NCBI RefSeq assembly: GCF_918797505.1
Contig: NC_092793.1
Location: 5,528,366-5,592,365, forward strand
DNA length: 64,000 bases
Reading direction: 5' to 3'
Source: Bemisia tabaci
Taxonomy: Eukaryota; Arthropoda; Insecta; Hemiptera; Aleyrodidae
Shown here: in pieces, positions 32,676 through 43,778 of the stretch
Numbering within the stretch: the stretch's first letter is position 1
Layout: each line of letters begins with the position of its first letter
Position numbers and translations under genes: made by a program
Notes under the pieces: model-generated
What the model was told of the DNA's origin: nothing
The model's database searches: none
What the model saw: only the letters and a program-made list of their open reading frames with translations

Positions 32676-33142
32676 AAAAATACCCCCCAGAATATAATTG
32701 GCTCAAAAACTGTAGAAGTTTCAATAACAGGTTCATCCTCAGGTGTGCCTCTTTCTTTGGCCACGTTCATAATGATAATTCTTTCTTTTTAAATTAACTG
32801 TGGATTACATTCTTGTCACGGGCTATAATGGACATTAATTATGCGAAGTAACTTGAAGTACAGCGGTACCAGACTGCTAGGCTTTATTTTGGTAGAGCAG
32901 TATACTTGAGTTAGGTTCCAACCAAAGAATACAACTATTTAAACTTTGGTGTGTTGCACAGTATCACACGCAATTGAAGGAGTTTTGTATTTGTCCGAGC
33001 GCGACCTACGGAAATACGGAGAGAAGAGTCTTGATGCGTTGACTTTGATTACTGTGTGAGCTGCATACGTTGAATGCAAACTGATGGGTGATTTTAAAGA
33101 ACCTAAAATGACACTTTGGGTCGAAATAAAGTATTCAACCTT
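32676..33142 (+). repeat. Dispersed repeat H, copy 2
   Basis: Starts AAAAATACCCCCCAGAATAT and ends GTATTCAACCTT. It differs from H1 by scattered substitutions and small gaps. Boundaries agree with H1, so H is a discrete unit. Confidence 0.85.
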
Positions 33143-33181
33143 AAATTAATAAAATTAATAATTCGCACGGCGAACCTAGGA

Positions 33182-33338
33182 TCAACCTAGGGCAAATTAG
33201 GATCCCGGTCCTGTTAACACAAAAAAATACTTTTAGCATTATGATTTTAATCATGTGATCACTATTTGTATTTATTCATTCATGTGTTAATGGTTTCTTA
33301 ATCATGAAAATTCCTCAATGCACAAATACAGCAACACG
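33182..33338 (+). repeat. 157-bp direct repeat, right copy, flanking H2
   Basis: TCAACCTAGGGCAAATTAGG...CACAAATACAGCAACACG, the partner of 32519-32675. By eye it differs at only a few positions. Confidence 0.9.
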
Positions 33339-33361
33339 ATCTTCACTCCTCCACTGAGTGA

Positions 33362-33787
33362 ATATGTTGAAGGCAATTAGTCAAATCAGGCATCTTATCA
33401 AATGCCTAGGCCAGTAGTCGAATTTTGAAAGTTTACGGAATTCTGTAAATTTATCGTGAGGGATTCACAGGTTTTCAATATTTTTGGAAGAACAACTCTT
33501 TAAATCCGCGAACTCTCCATGTTCCTTCCTTTTTACATGCCTTTAGCACGTTTAAATGCTAAAGTTTTAAAAATTGTATGTTTTTTGACGTGCTGAGAAT
33601 TGCATGATGTATGTGCATTCAGGATCTTAAATTCGTTTAAAATACTATTGTATGCTGCATATTTTTACGGAGAATTCCTTCTTATAGGAGCAACAACTTA
33701 TTTTGTTTAAAATTAGGGTAAGAAATTAAAATTTTAATCTAAGTGAGAATATTTGACTATTTGCCTAGGCATTTGACAAAACGCCTT
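33362..33787. mobile_element. MITE family B, copy 3
   Basis: ATATGTTGAAGGCAATTAGT at the left and TTGCCTAGGCATTTGACA near the right. The right terminal bases are lost. Interior TTTTCAATATTTTTGGAAGA and TATGCTGCATATTTTTACGG match B4. Confidence 0.8.
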
Positions 33788-34259
33788 ATGAAATGCCGAG
33801 ATGACAATCTCGTTGGGCTGTATAGTTATTGCGCAGCATCCGAAGGGATGAAATTAAACAAAAGCCTGTTGTCTTTGAGGTACATGAGGGTTTTATTAGT
33901 CTTGTTCGACGGACCTTCGATTACGACTGTGAACGCACCACGTTCTGCATACACATGAAGTCACAGACAAACAATGCAAGTGCCGGTACAATGAGAAACT
34001 TTCCTCGTTCCCCTCCCCCTCCACTCCTTCCTCCCTCTCTCTTCGGAAGTTTTGTCTGCAAGTTTCCTTATTTTTTAGTTCCGTCCCGCACCCATCGAGC
34101 TGAGCTCTTTGTCTTCATCTTTTTGACTCCGCGAGTTTTCATTGTCTTTCCGCGGGTCTAGTCGCGGTAGCAGACTTTTTTGCCGTTCAGGGCGCTCAAA
34201 GCACCAAGGCTCATAATAAATGGAAGAGTCGAGGAACAGGTCTTTCCTTTTTGCCAATG
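33788..34259. other. Unassigned spacer
   Basis: Pyrimidine-rich 33990-34150. A 110-codon frame here shows no domain. Nothing assigned. Confidence 0.4.
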
Positions 34260-34514
34260 CTGCCGCGCTAAGGAAAAACGCCGTATGAGCATTCGAGAGT
34301 TAACAAATTTCCTTTAATAAAACATGTATTTATGAGGAAATTTTCGCATTGATTTCCTTGAAATTTGCAAATATTTTTGATCAAATCGCGAAAAAAAAAA
34401 ACTCTGCAAAATTTGTTTACAAATATTCACAATTGTCCCGGTAGATTTGACTTTTCTTTAAGGAATTATGGCAGCATCTGAAGACTCATACGACGTTCTT
34501 CCTTAGCATGTCAG
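34260..34514. mobile_element. MITE family D, copy 4
   Basis: CTGCCGCGCTAAGGAAAAAC...ACGTTCTTCCTTAGCATGTCAG, 255 bp. Arms GAGAGTTAACAAATTTCC and ATGGCAGCATCTGAAG are diverged. Confidence 0.8.
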
Positions 34515-34570
34515 CATAGGGGTCGGATGCGCACACCCGCTAAGCCCACAGATCCCGAGAAAGTAGACGA

Positions 34571-34698
34571 TATCGTCCCTCTTCTGACGTAAGGGCGTAT
34601 CTCAATTTTCGTGTGGGCCCTGTTCTCCGTGTAACTATAAGGTTTCCGAGGCTCATGTAGAAATGAGGTATGTCCTTACGCCAGAGGACCGACGATAT
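34571..34698. mobile_element. MITE family O, copy 2
   Basis: ATATCGTCCCTCTTCTGACG (then TAAGGGCGTA) mirrors CCTTACGCCAGAGGACCGACGATAT. 128 bp. Confidence 0.85.
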
Positions 34699-34904
34699 GT
34701 CAGGAGAAAAATTGCAAAATGAAGCACATCGTCAAACGTCATTCGGGTAGTAAAGTTTTAAGGGCCTCTACATTTTATATTGGTCTCTATTATTTACTCA
34801 CTCACAAAGTTCCAGATATTGACTTGAAAAAAGGTGCTGCCGTGTAAGGAGGAAAACCGCACGTTGCAAAAGTAACATCGATGAAAAATCTTTCAGGAGT
34901 TTTC

Positions 34905-35138
34905 CTGTCGTGCTGAGGAAGAACGCCGTATAGACTTTCCAGAGTTGTCAAATTTCTCCGGAGAAAAAGTTTACTGCCGAGGAAAATACATCTTGAGACA
35001 TGTTTCATGAAACAGCGAACAGAGCTGTCTGAGAAATTTGAAGGAAAACTTTCGAAATGTCTTTAGTAAATTCGTTTTTCTTGAAGGAAATGTAACAACG
35101 TCTGTAAGCTCGCACGAAATTGTTCGATAGCACGGCAG
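34905..35138. mobile_element. MITE family D, copy 5
   Basis: CTGTCGTGCTGAGGAAGAAC to TTCGATAGCACGGCAG. A detached D-like end (CTGCCGTGTAAGGAGGAAAA) lies just before it at 34836. Confidence 0.7.
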
Positions 35139-35271
35139 TATTTATTTTTTCTTAAAACATGGCATACTCCGTATTAATTGTGACAAAAATTAAAAGAAGA
35201 AAATTCATCGCCTGAAAATTCATTTTCTATAAGAAAAATCATCGATGCATATTTATCGTTACGGAGTTATT

Positions 35272-35532
35272 CTGTCGTGCTAAGAAAGAGGATGCAGTAT
35301 GAACATTCATGAGTTGCCAAATTTACCCGCAGAGAACACATGTTGCTAAGGAGAGCCATGCATATGTTTCCTTGAAATTTTTCAGATATTCGAGATTAAA
35401 TTGCGGACAGAGCCGTCTGAAAAATTTGCAGATGATTTTTCGCTATTTTTTTTTTTTAGTAAATTCGCTTTTTATTGAAGGAAATGCGACCACGTCTAAA
35501 GGCTCATACGGGGTTCTTCCGTAGGATGGCAC
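35272..35532. mobile_element. MITE family D, copy 6
   Basis: CTGTCGTGCTAAGAAAGAGG, CATTCATGAGTTGCCAAATT, and the right arm GGCTCATACGGGGTTCTTCC. The terminal bases are degraded. Confidence 0.7.
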
Positions 35533-36119
35533 CATTTATATTCTCTTCAAAATTTTCAGATGCTCTGGATTAATCGTGACAAAAATTCAGTCGAATATTC
35601 AAAGAAAAAAAATGCATTTCGCCAGAAAATTCATAAAAAAATCAGAATTATCAGGAAAATTTTTGCAAAGCACAAATGCTCTTACGACTCTCTTCCTAGG
35701 TGTGGCAGAATGTGACACCACGGCGTGCAGCGCCGTGAGAAATTGTTTGCAGAAGAATCAAGGTTGCCAGGTTATACATTAAGCGGATATTTTACATTGG
35801 TTTAAAGGGGATAACTGCTGATTTTTCAGCACAATCTGGCAACATTTGCAAGAATTTGCAGCTCTTTGTCGTGGTTATAGAAGCCAAGAGGATGAGCTTA
35901 AAGACCGGTGGATTATCCGTCGCAGCGCTAAGATACTCATTGGCTCAGCACACTCGTTTGCATGGATCATGGCGGAATTAGAGCCAGCTTCACCTCCCAC
36001 TTACCGCTACACCACTTCTCAATTAAATAGCAAGTATCCTATCCAACAGAGAGCTCCGACAATGACAGAATACCACCCTAGTAGCAGAACCATGGAATGA
36101 AAAGATAAATACTACGTAC
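35533..36119. other. Unassigned spacer
   Basis: A small hairpin lies at 35714-35735 (CACGGCGTGCAGCGCCGTG). The 84-codon frame at 35846-36100 lacks a domain. Confidence 0.4.
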
Positions 36120-36365
36120 GAAAGTTTTTTTTTTTTATTTATAATGCATGCATACGAAAGTGTTAAAGGTGAACATTTTTATGTAAAAATTATATAAAAA
36201 AGTCATAATTTTCGTACGCTTTTCGCAAAGATACTAAAAAATCCTCTAATTCGCGAAAATCTCACGAAAATGATGACCTTCTTTTTATATAATAGTTACA
36301 TTAAAAAGTTCACTTTTAACACTTTCGTATGCATGCGTTATATAAAAAAATAAAAAAAATGTCTA
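36120..36365. mobile_element. AT-rich foldback element Z
   Basis: ATAATGCATGCATACGAAAG, TGTTAAAGGTGAACATTTTT are mirrored by AAAAGTTCACTTTTAACACT and TTTCGTATGCATGCGTTATA. About 245 bp with a spacer containing TTTTCGTACGC and GCGAAAATCTC. Confidence 0.8.
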
Positions 36366-37211
36366 TAAAAAAAAATTACCTTACCTAGCTTTTATCATTT
36401 TTCATACATTGTGGTCAGATCTGAACTTTGATTTTTTTTTACAAAAATGTTACACGTTTTTTATATAAAACTACCATTTAGATAACAGATATGTTTTTTT
36501 CATACTTTTTTAGAAAAACAATATTTTTTTCTGCTACTAGGGCACCGTCTTACTGAAGAATGCAGTAACGCCCTTTTTTAAATCAAGTTTTCTTCAAAAT
36601 CCGACGATTCTTATTAATATGAACTGAATGATTCAGTTAAAATATCAAAATTATTCTTACTTGTAAGAGAAGTAGATTCATGAGAAATCAGTGTGTATGA
36701 CTCTATAAAAGTGAAACCAGTGAGGACTTTTTCGGTAAAAAGCGGCGTTTGAGGCTTCCAATGCTTCTTAGATTGTGCAATTTTCAATAGCGTTTGTGGC
36801 AGATAAAACTCATTCACAGTCGACTTACTTTCTACAATTCTGAGGAAAACTTGGCGCAGATTCGGGGAAAAATCCATAGCAGAACTGTCGGATGTACAAC
36901 TGGCGAACTACAATGCACAGTCTGATCAGCATTGAAAGTCTCATACGCCCTTTCACCGAAAAATGCCTAAATTTAGAAAAAAATCTTCGAAATCTAGGTT
37001 TTGCTTTATCGCGCAGCCGTATTATTACGAATTTCTTTTTTCTTCTTCTTTTTTTGGCGATGGATTCAATTGACGTGAGTGAAAGCTTGAATGAAATTGC
37101 TCACTCCGATCTTTCATGTCACGCACCCCTCAACTTTGATTACAACTTTGTGCGCTCTCGGGGCGGAAACTTATTTATGAGGTCCCTTCGCTTTTTTCCG
37201 CTTGTCCACGT
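36366..37211. other. Unassigned AT-rich spacer
   Basis: Frames at 36614-37236 have no domain. Nothing assigned. Confidence 0.4.
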
Positions 37212-37446
37212 GCCGCACAGTGGATCGAGTCAATAGGAGAGCTTGCGGACATGAAATATCAACTAAAACTGCAAATTTCTATGTTTAATTTTCAAATTTT
37301 AAGTGGTGTTTATGAGAGAAAAGTTTACGAGGAAACCAATAAAACAACTTTGAAGACCTAAAAGTTTTGTATGAACGAAGTTATATGCTTTTGAAGTTTC
37401 CACATCTTGTCCGACCTCCCCCGTTGATTCAATCCATTGTGTGCCG
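37212..37446. mobile_element. MITE family EE, copy 1
   Basis: GCCGCACAGTGGATCGAGTC mirrors GATTCAATCCATTGTGTGCC. Interior GAGGAAACCAATAAAAC and TTGTCCGACCTCCCC recur in EE2. Confidence 0.75.
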
Positions 37447-38205
37447 TCGCGACTGTCCTAGCCCGTGGACATGAGATTCCCATCATCTGGACAAGGTTGA
37501 CGATGAAAATCTTCCTCTTACAGGGCTTCCAGTTCAGCAGCAACTTCCCCCTTTTTCACGTTCACTGAGGCAATTTTCTCACCACCTGCCTCGTCTTCTC
37601 CCCTTGCCTTCGTTCTTGGCGAGAGTGCGGAGACAGGCCTAATCCTATCATCTGTCTCGATTGGGTTGGTCATGGTTTGGCGATCAACCTCTTAGCTCTC
37701 AACTCCCTCGTCGCGCGCCTGTAATGGGTTGTCGGTGTGTCCGTGTGCGTCGTCGCACATCGGCCGTGTGAGTTTTGACCCTAATCAAACTGACTCTCTT
37801 GATCAAAGTTTTATTTTTCCTCTTCCTCTCCTTCTTTTTAGGTCGGTTCATTGCTGAGGCTTTTGATCTTTTCTTAACGCTTGCAGTTTCAGAAATGGAT
37901 TTTCTACCTCCATTTTAAAATCGAGGATGTAAAGAAAAGAAACGGAGAGGTTGGATAAATAGATCCATCTCTTTTCATCGGTATGGCAAAATTTCAGATT
38001 ACTGAGAGAAAGATCTCAGTTTTTATGACCTGAAGTTCAGGTCGTATGGATCTCTGACGCTTTTGGATCAGTGTGTTCTCTTCATCTTTGCGTAGAAACC
38101 CTGCGTATTTTATCCTCTCGTTTTATTTTATTTTGAAAAGAGTTGTTTGAAGACTGACGAAAACAAACCCAATATGGAAATAAAGGAAAGGAGAGGACAC
38201 AAGTT
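37447..38205. other. Unassigned spacer
   Basis: C/T-rich with no recognised gene or repeat boundary. Confidence 0.4.
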
Positions 38206-38330
38206 GATGACGGCGCAGAGATACAACTATTTGTGCTTGATAGATGTCCGTGTTGCATCTGCAAAATTGAAGGCGCGATGGCGCGAAGCGTGAACTCGCA
38301 TTGCTCCGCTCTATGCTGCCAATGAGATGT
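38206..38330 (-). repeat. Family T, inverted fragment
   Basis: GATACAACTATTTGTGCTTG, ATGTCCGTGTTGCATCTGCA and AATTGAAGGCGCGATGGCGC are the reverse complement of the T units near 13620 and 13915. Confidence 0.75.
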
Positions 38331-39149
38331 CGCTCTAATTCGGGGAAAAAGTTGAAAAAAAAACGAGGCCCGATTATGTTTCTCCTAACTTGGCCTTTGT
38401 TGACCCTCGATTAACTCTTTTAAGCGCTCAGCCGACAGGCAGCGCTTTTTGATTTCGACTTGCGTCTGAGTACTAGTTTACTAGTGCTAATGCGTTTAAA
38501 TGGCGCACCAGCTCATCGATGTGTAGGCTTTTTGGGGGGGTCCATTTTTAAAATAAGTAAAGCTGTGAAAACTGTATTTTATGCTTTTAACGTAATGCGC
38601 AGGAAGTTTCGATCGTTTGTCTATAAGAAAATTTCTTAGCGGTAGAGTAATTCTTATCGAAATTGATCGTTGAACTCGAATAAAGCCTAAAAAAAACGCG
38701 CCTGATGAGCTCAACGGTGAGCTCATTTTCGGGAAACAAAAATACGGTTTCCTTGGTAACCTTTGTTTGCTATCAGCTGATGTTTTATTTCCATTTCTCA
38801 GTCAAGTCGACGGAGTTTATACTTCCTTTCTTCACTAAATACATTTACTAACACCTGAGCGCTTTTCTAATACGACAGTATAAGAACTTTCCCGCTTGTT
38901 TTTCAATTTGATGTCTGATTCTTATTTAGGATGTATTTGTATAGACCTACATTTAAAACTCGTATGCACCGGCCTTATAAAACCCGCATAACCCGGGGGC
39001 ACGTGTTTTTAGCAAAACTCGGGCCAATTTGAACCGACCTCGGCACCTGAGGGTTAAACAATAGATTCCAGGAATAGCAAATTGTCTTAACTATAGAGCC
39101 TATATTTTAAATAGAGTAAAAATACTATTGCAAACTTAAAATAATTACT
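38331..39149. other. Unassigned spacer
   Basis: No repeat ends or domains recognised. Confidence 0.4.
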
Positions 39150-39424
39150 GTCGGCTACGCTTGACACAATATGTTCTCTTTCGGGTGAAGGAAAGTAACT
39201 ACATTTCAACATTGCCGATTTTTCTTCACAAATTGCATTATTACCGCAAGAAACTTGGATATTCTTTACTGGAAATTTCACCGATTTACTCATGATCTAA
39301 TGCAAAAGTCAGACAAAATTTGGCCAAAAATTTCAAAGGTACAATGTCATAAAAATTGAATTGCTTGAGTCGATTTTGTAACATAGGAATCTAGTTACGT
39401 CGTTCCTTCGTGCGGAAAACGATG
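39150..39424. mobile_element. MITE family F, copy 4
   Basis: AAGTAACTACATTTCAACAT, TGCCGATTTTTCTTCACAAA and the right terminus CGTTCCTTCGTGCGGAAAAC follow F. The left terminus is diverged. Confidence 0.7.
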
Positions 39425-39991
39425 CATAATAGACGCAGAGTCAAGAAAAATACTCATTGCTTTTTATCAACTCAGTCAATTTTTCGTCAACTCAGTTGGT
39501 CGAACCCCTAGGTCTTGCTAAATATCAATCAAGGAATCACCGACTTGTAACTTAAACAACTAGTTTGAAACCATTTCGATAAGCTGTCTCTTCGAAATCA
39601 CACGAGAGAGAAGTAACCCACTGGTGGTGAGGATCATTCATCGTTTTGAAATCTCACGACAGACAGTCCCCGTTCAACCCGTGCGTGAACAAAGCAAGGA
39701 CCGTCATGCAAGTCACATAACGGGACAGCCAGGACGACTGTGAAAGCGGCATTATGTTTTTGCTGAATCTGTTCGGAGGAAAGCATACCCCGTTCCAAAC
39801 TCAGTTTGTTAATTAGACTCACGATAAAACGCACAAAAACTAGGAATTCCTCGCTTGAAAAGGCTTTGCGCGTCGCGCTATGTTGAGAGAGGCTTTGCTT
39901 ATTAGGCCGGGAACAAATTCAATATTTTCGGGAGCCATACATACCCAGAATCCTTTGTTCTTTGTAGCTGGACCCAGGAAAGGAAAGCACA
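39425..39991. other. Unassigned spacer
   Basis: Nothing recognised. Confidence 0.4.
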
Positions 39992-39999
39992 CGGGGCGC

Positions 40000-41253
40000 G
40001 GTACACGGACTTTATGTCCACTTTTTTTACGTCCACAATCTTTACGTCCTTAGTTCTAAAGCCCACACTATTGTTAAGTCCATTACTTAAACGTCCACTA
40101 AGTTAAGTCCACAAATGTAAAGTCCACTAAAATCAAATCCAAGCGTCATATTTTAGTCCGCATGTAAAATTATATTGACAATATCGAAATGAGAAAATTA
40201 AGAGAGAATGAGGTGTTGTTATCGTAACTCATATTTTAAAGGAAATGTTAATTTCTTCTTTTGATTCATCTTTTCAAATTGTCTTTGGTAAATACTTGGT
40301 TTCATCTCTATCCTTGAAATTTCCGATATAAAATATGCCTTTAATGTACATTCTTTTTTTTAATGAAATTGATTACTTCATTTTAAAAACATTTACATAT
40401 TTAAAACGTGGTAAATATTTGTAAAACCTTTTCCAAGCAATGGCATCGATATGAATCTCAATGAGCCGTAGTTGTGATGAAAGAAACTATACAAAAATTA
40501 ATAAAAGAGGAAAAAACTTAGAAGCACGCATTTTTTTGTGTTATCGTGTACAACTTATTTGTACATCGACCTCCTTGAGTCAAATACGTCCAATTTTGAG
40601 CGTCTGGTTGCGCTTACACCACGCCGCAGCACAGTAAAAGCCCAAAACATAAAAGAATAAATTTGAATGCTTTGGAAATCATTAAATTTGATACGGAACC
40701 ACTATTATATTTACAAAAAACACATTATATTTTCCAGTAGTACATATTTCTTTTTCATCAGTTTAAAAGGGAATTATCAGTGCAGAGAGTGTAAACATTT
40801 CAAAATCATGAGTTGAAAAACGCTGACACATCGATTTTAAATATTAGAGCCCAACACAGAGCGGAGCCGCGTGTTAGCAGCGTGAGACGCGTTCTGGCGC
40901 CTACAAACCTAACGGGATACTTCACGCATTGCGCAACGCGTAAAGTATCCCGTTAGGTTTGTAGGCGCCTATGCGCGTGTCACGCTAGTTGTCTGCCGCG
41001 CCGCAACGCTTTAAGCAACTATTTCGCGTCAGAGGCGTTGCACAGTATCCGAATTCCTAATCCTGTCATTTAAATGAGAAGAAAAAAATGTGGACATATA
41101 ACATGTCCACAATTGGGACAATTTTGGACATATTCATGCTTGACATTAAATCATGTGGACTTTATAAAGACTGGACTTAACGTTTAGTAGACATAAATAG
41201 CGGTAAACATTTATTTAATGGACGAAAGGTAGGTGGACATAAAGTCCTGGAAG
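40000..41253. mobile_element. DNA transposon-like element J1 with subterminal GTCCAC arrays
   Basis: A 1254-bp element. GGACTTTATGTCCAC (40007-40021) is exactly mirrored by GTGGACATAAAGTCC (41233-41247). Flanks CGGGGCGC (39992-39999) and CCGGGCGC (41254-41261) form a likely 8-bp duplication with one mismatch. Inside both ends GTCCAC-like motifs repeat every 15-20 bases (about nine at the left). The interior from 40138 matches J2 and includes hairpin G3. No transposase seen. GGT ends with 8-bp duplications suggest Merlin, P or MULE affinity; undecided. Confidence 0.8.
40896..40969. repeat. Hairpin cassette G3 in J1
   Basis: A 74-bp palindrome GGCGCCTACAAACCTAACGG... TTAGGTTTGTAGGCGCC. Outer pairing extends through AGCGTGAGACGCG and CGCGTGTCACGCT. 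Followed by GCGTTGCACAGTATCC at 41035-41050. Confidence 0.95.
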
Positions 41254-41284
41254 CCGGGCGCTGACCAAAGGACGGGTAGCATTT

Positions 41285-41615
41285 TACAACGGAAAAATCG
41301 CGATATTTTTATATTAGGTTGGTATTTTTTTTGCGATTAAATCGCTAGGATAATCAATATCCGAGAGATCATCCTCTTGTTACAATTTTCTCTCTATAAA
41401 ATCGCGTGCGACAGGGTTGAAAATGTCAATTTATCGCGATTTTTTGTTCGTTAAAGTTGCGATAAATCACTATCGATAAAATCGCGATTTTAGCGCAAAT
41501 TTTTGCGATTAAATTGCAGCTTATCGCAAAATTGTATCCAACAATATTGCAATCAATCGACGTAGATAAAATCGCGATACATTCTCCGATCAAATTGCAA
41601 CTTATCGCGATTACT
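41285..41615. repeat. Cluster of ATCGCGAT-type palindromic motifs
   Basis: About nine matches to AAAATCGCGAT / TTATCGCGAT or close variants in 330 bases (near 41306, 41398, 41433, 41450, 41478, 41504, 41521, 41566, 41604). It could be an element end, a protein-binding cluster or a decayed satellite. No gene is encoded; the short frame at 41514-41720 is not convincing. Confidence 0.7.
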
Positions 41616-41805
41616 GCTTCTTGGGCACCGGGTCAAACAAAGCAAATTAAGGATTCAAAATTGTCATCTTGCATTTCTTGGAGAAGTTCGATGATATTAA
41701 AAACTTTTGCTTGGAATTGAAGCACAGGATTTCCGCGAAAAAAAAATCATGTCGCCTCTCTTAAAGAAGATAGAAGATTCTAGCAAGGGCAAGATGCGTG
41801 TTCTC

Positions 41806-41936
41806 TTTCGCCGCTCCTCTAACGTAAAGGCGTATCTCTATTTCTATTCCACTTGAGCCCCGCTCTCCGTGTAACTATATACTTTTCGCGGTCCATTTGG
41901 AAATAGAGATACGTCCTTACGTTAGAGGAGCGATGA
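41806..41936. mobile_element. MITE family O, copy 3
   Basis: TCGCCGCTCCTCTAACGTAA (then AGGCGTATCTCTATTT) mirrors AAATAGAGATACGTCCTTAC (then GTTAGAGGAGCGA). 131 bp. Confidence 0.9.
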
Positions 41937-42072
41937 TCTGAAGGGATGTCCTGTTCAGATTATTTTTTTTTTTTTAAGAGTCTCCTAAAAGTAGATGGAG
42001 AGTTCTATTTTAAATTATTTCCTCTACCCGGAGGAGGAGGAAGACTAAAATTATTCCCACTTATAGAGAGCA

Positions 42073-42088
42073 CCCCCCCCCCCCCCCC
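42073..42088. repeat. Poly-C tract
   Basis: About 16 consecutive C. Low complexity; length may be unreliable in the assembly. Confidence 0.85.
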
Positions 42089-42553
42089 ACTCAGAAAAAT
42101 CGCAATTCACCAGTTTTACGAACAAAAACTAATTTTTCTTTTCTTTTCCATGGAAAATGTTCTGGGTTTACTTTATGTGAATTCTCCATCTTTAACTAGG
42201 AGCTGTTCATTTTTCTAAGTGGCGCAACTTAAAATCAGCAATTTTTTGTATCAATTGTTCCTTACAGACTTCACTATGAGGTTTTTTACTACATAATAAA
42301 AGCTCCATCACCTAAATATCACAAGCAACGTGTCAGAACCTCATCTGCCCCATTTTAAAGGATTTAAAAGGTTATTAAAAGTTAAGCTGCGACATTATGA
42401 TAACATCTGGAAGGGAAATAAAAATTTTAATAGGTATGAACAAATCAGGGTGAAGTTTTTAAGACTCCTTTCATAGAGTAAGCCGTAAATATAAAAAAAA
42501 AACGAGAAGACACTCTCTAGACGAATTTTAAGGGAGTCAGTAAAACTGCCTTT

Positions 42554-42555
<2 letters not shown>
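42089..42555. other. Unassigned AT-rich spacer
   Basis: Nothing recognised. Confidence 0.4.
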
Positions 42556-42584
<29 letters not shown>

Positions 42585-42935
42585 CCCCCATAAATTTTAG
42601 TGAGAATAATCCATGCCGAGCGTGTGAACATTTCAAAATCATGAGTTGAAAAACGCTGACTCCTCAAGTTTAAATATTAGAGCCCAACACAGAGCGGAGC
42701 GGCGCGCGGCGTGTTAGCAGCACGAGACGCGCACTGGCGCCTACAAACCTAACGGAATACTTCACGCATTGCGCAATGCGTGAAGTATCCATGTTAGGTT
42801 TGTAGGCGCCCATGCGCGTGCCACTCTGTTTTGCCCGCCGCGGCGCGGAGTCCTTCGGCGCGGCGCTTCAAACAACTATTTTGCAACAGAGGTGTAGCAC
42901 AGTATCATACAATTTTTTTTTTTTTTTTTTTTTGT
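42556..42935. mobile_element. J fragment (J3) with poly-T edges and hairpin G4
   Basis: Bounded by T runs at 42556-42584 and 42909-42933. The body (ATTTCAAAATCATGAGTTGA, AAAACGCTGACTC, ATTAGAGCCCAACACAGAGC) matches J1 near 40800. It ends after GGTGTAGCACAGTATCATAC. It lacks the GGT termini and GTCCAC arrays. Confidence 0.8.
42736..42810. repeat. Hairpin cassette G4
   Basis: A 75-bp palindrome GGCGCCTACAAACCTAACGG...GTTAGGTTTGTAGGCGCC with GC-rich outer arms (CGCGGCGTG... and ...CCGCCGCGGCGCGG). Confidence 0.95.
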
Positions 42936-43616
42936 TATAAGAAAATTAATAATATAACACGTTAAAAATGTATATCAATTCCCCATTGCCAATGATGAGT
43001 AAACTTGGAATAATTCAGGAAAGAATGTTGCTTAATAATTTGTGGAAAGAGAAAAAAAAACTTTGAGATACTTAGACAACGTCAGACTGATTTTAATTTG
43101 GCTTAAGTCCTCTCATAAACAGTCCACTTCCTCCACATGAAGCAGAAAGGAACCAAGCTACGTCAGCTTTTCCCAAATTTGCTCGGGCGATTTTTTCCGC
43201 AGATTTCAGTGAATTTTCTGCGTAGTGCAAAACAAATGTCTCCAAATCTCCATAATAATCCGCACACTCTCTTGTAAACAATTAAATTGCCCAGTTAAAT
43301 TTGACGATAGCTCACGCGGCCTGGCTCCTTTCTGCTAAACGCAGTTCAAACATAGATTGCCGGCAGAGAGCGCCTGTATCATGGAGTAATGAAATAAAAT
43401 AGTTGTGATTTTTCTGAATCCCTGTGGGGGATTCAGCCGTGCAACCGTTAAACACGGTGACTGACTTTTGGGCGCAAAGGAAGCTCCTTTCGACTACAGT
43501 GTGTCGCATAGAGAGATTCTCAGTGCCAGAGCGGTGCGGGCAAGGAAGAGCCGGGGCCATTTTTCAAAATTAACCGCCCCCGCTCCTAATCCGACAGAGG
43601 CATAGAATGCGGCGAG
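42936..43616. other. Unassigned spacer
   Basis: Minus-strand frames at 43093-43281 and 43312-43560 lack domains and splice support. Not called. Confidence 0.35.
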
Positions 43617-43778
43617 CAGTGGCTTGGCCTGCTTCGATATATATCGATATTTCCCCATTTGAAGCTCCCAAAGAATCGATTATTCAGGTGTTCGTCGCGA
43701 ACACCCTGATAATCGATCCTTCTCCACAAGTTCAAATGGCAGCTCAATCGATATATCGCAAAGCACGCCACGCCACTG
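43617..43778. mobile_element. hAT-type MITE C, copy 9
   Basis: CAGTGGCTTGGCCTGC...CACGCCACGCCACTG. Flanking 8-mers GCGGCGAG and GTGGCGAG differ at one base. Contains TATCGATA. Confidence 0.92.
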
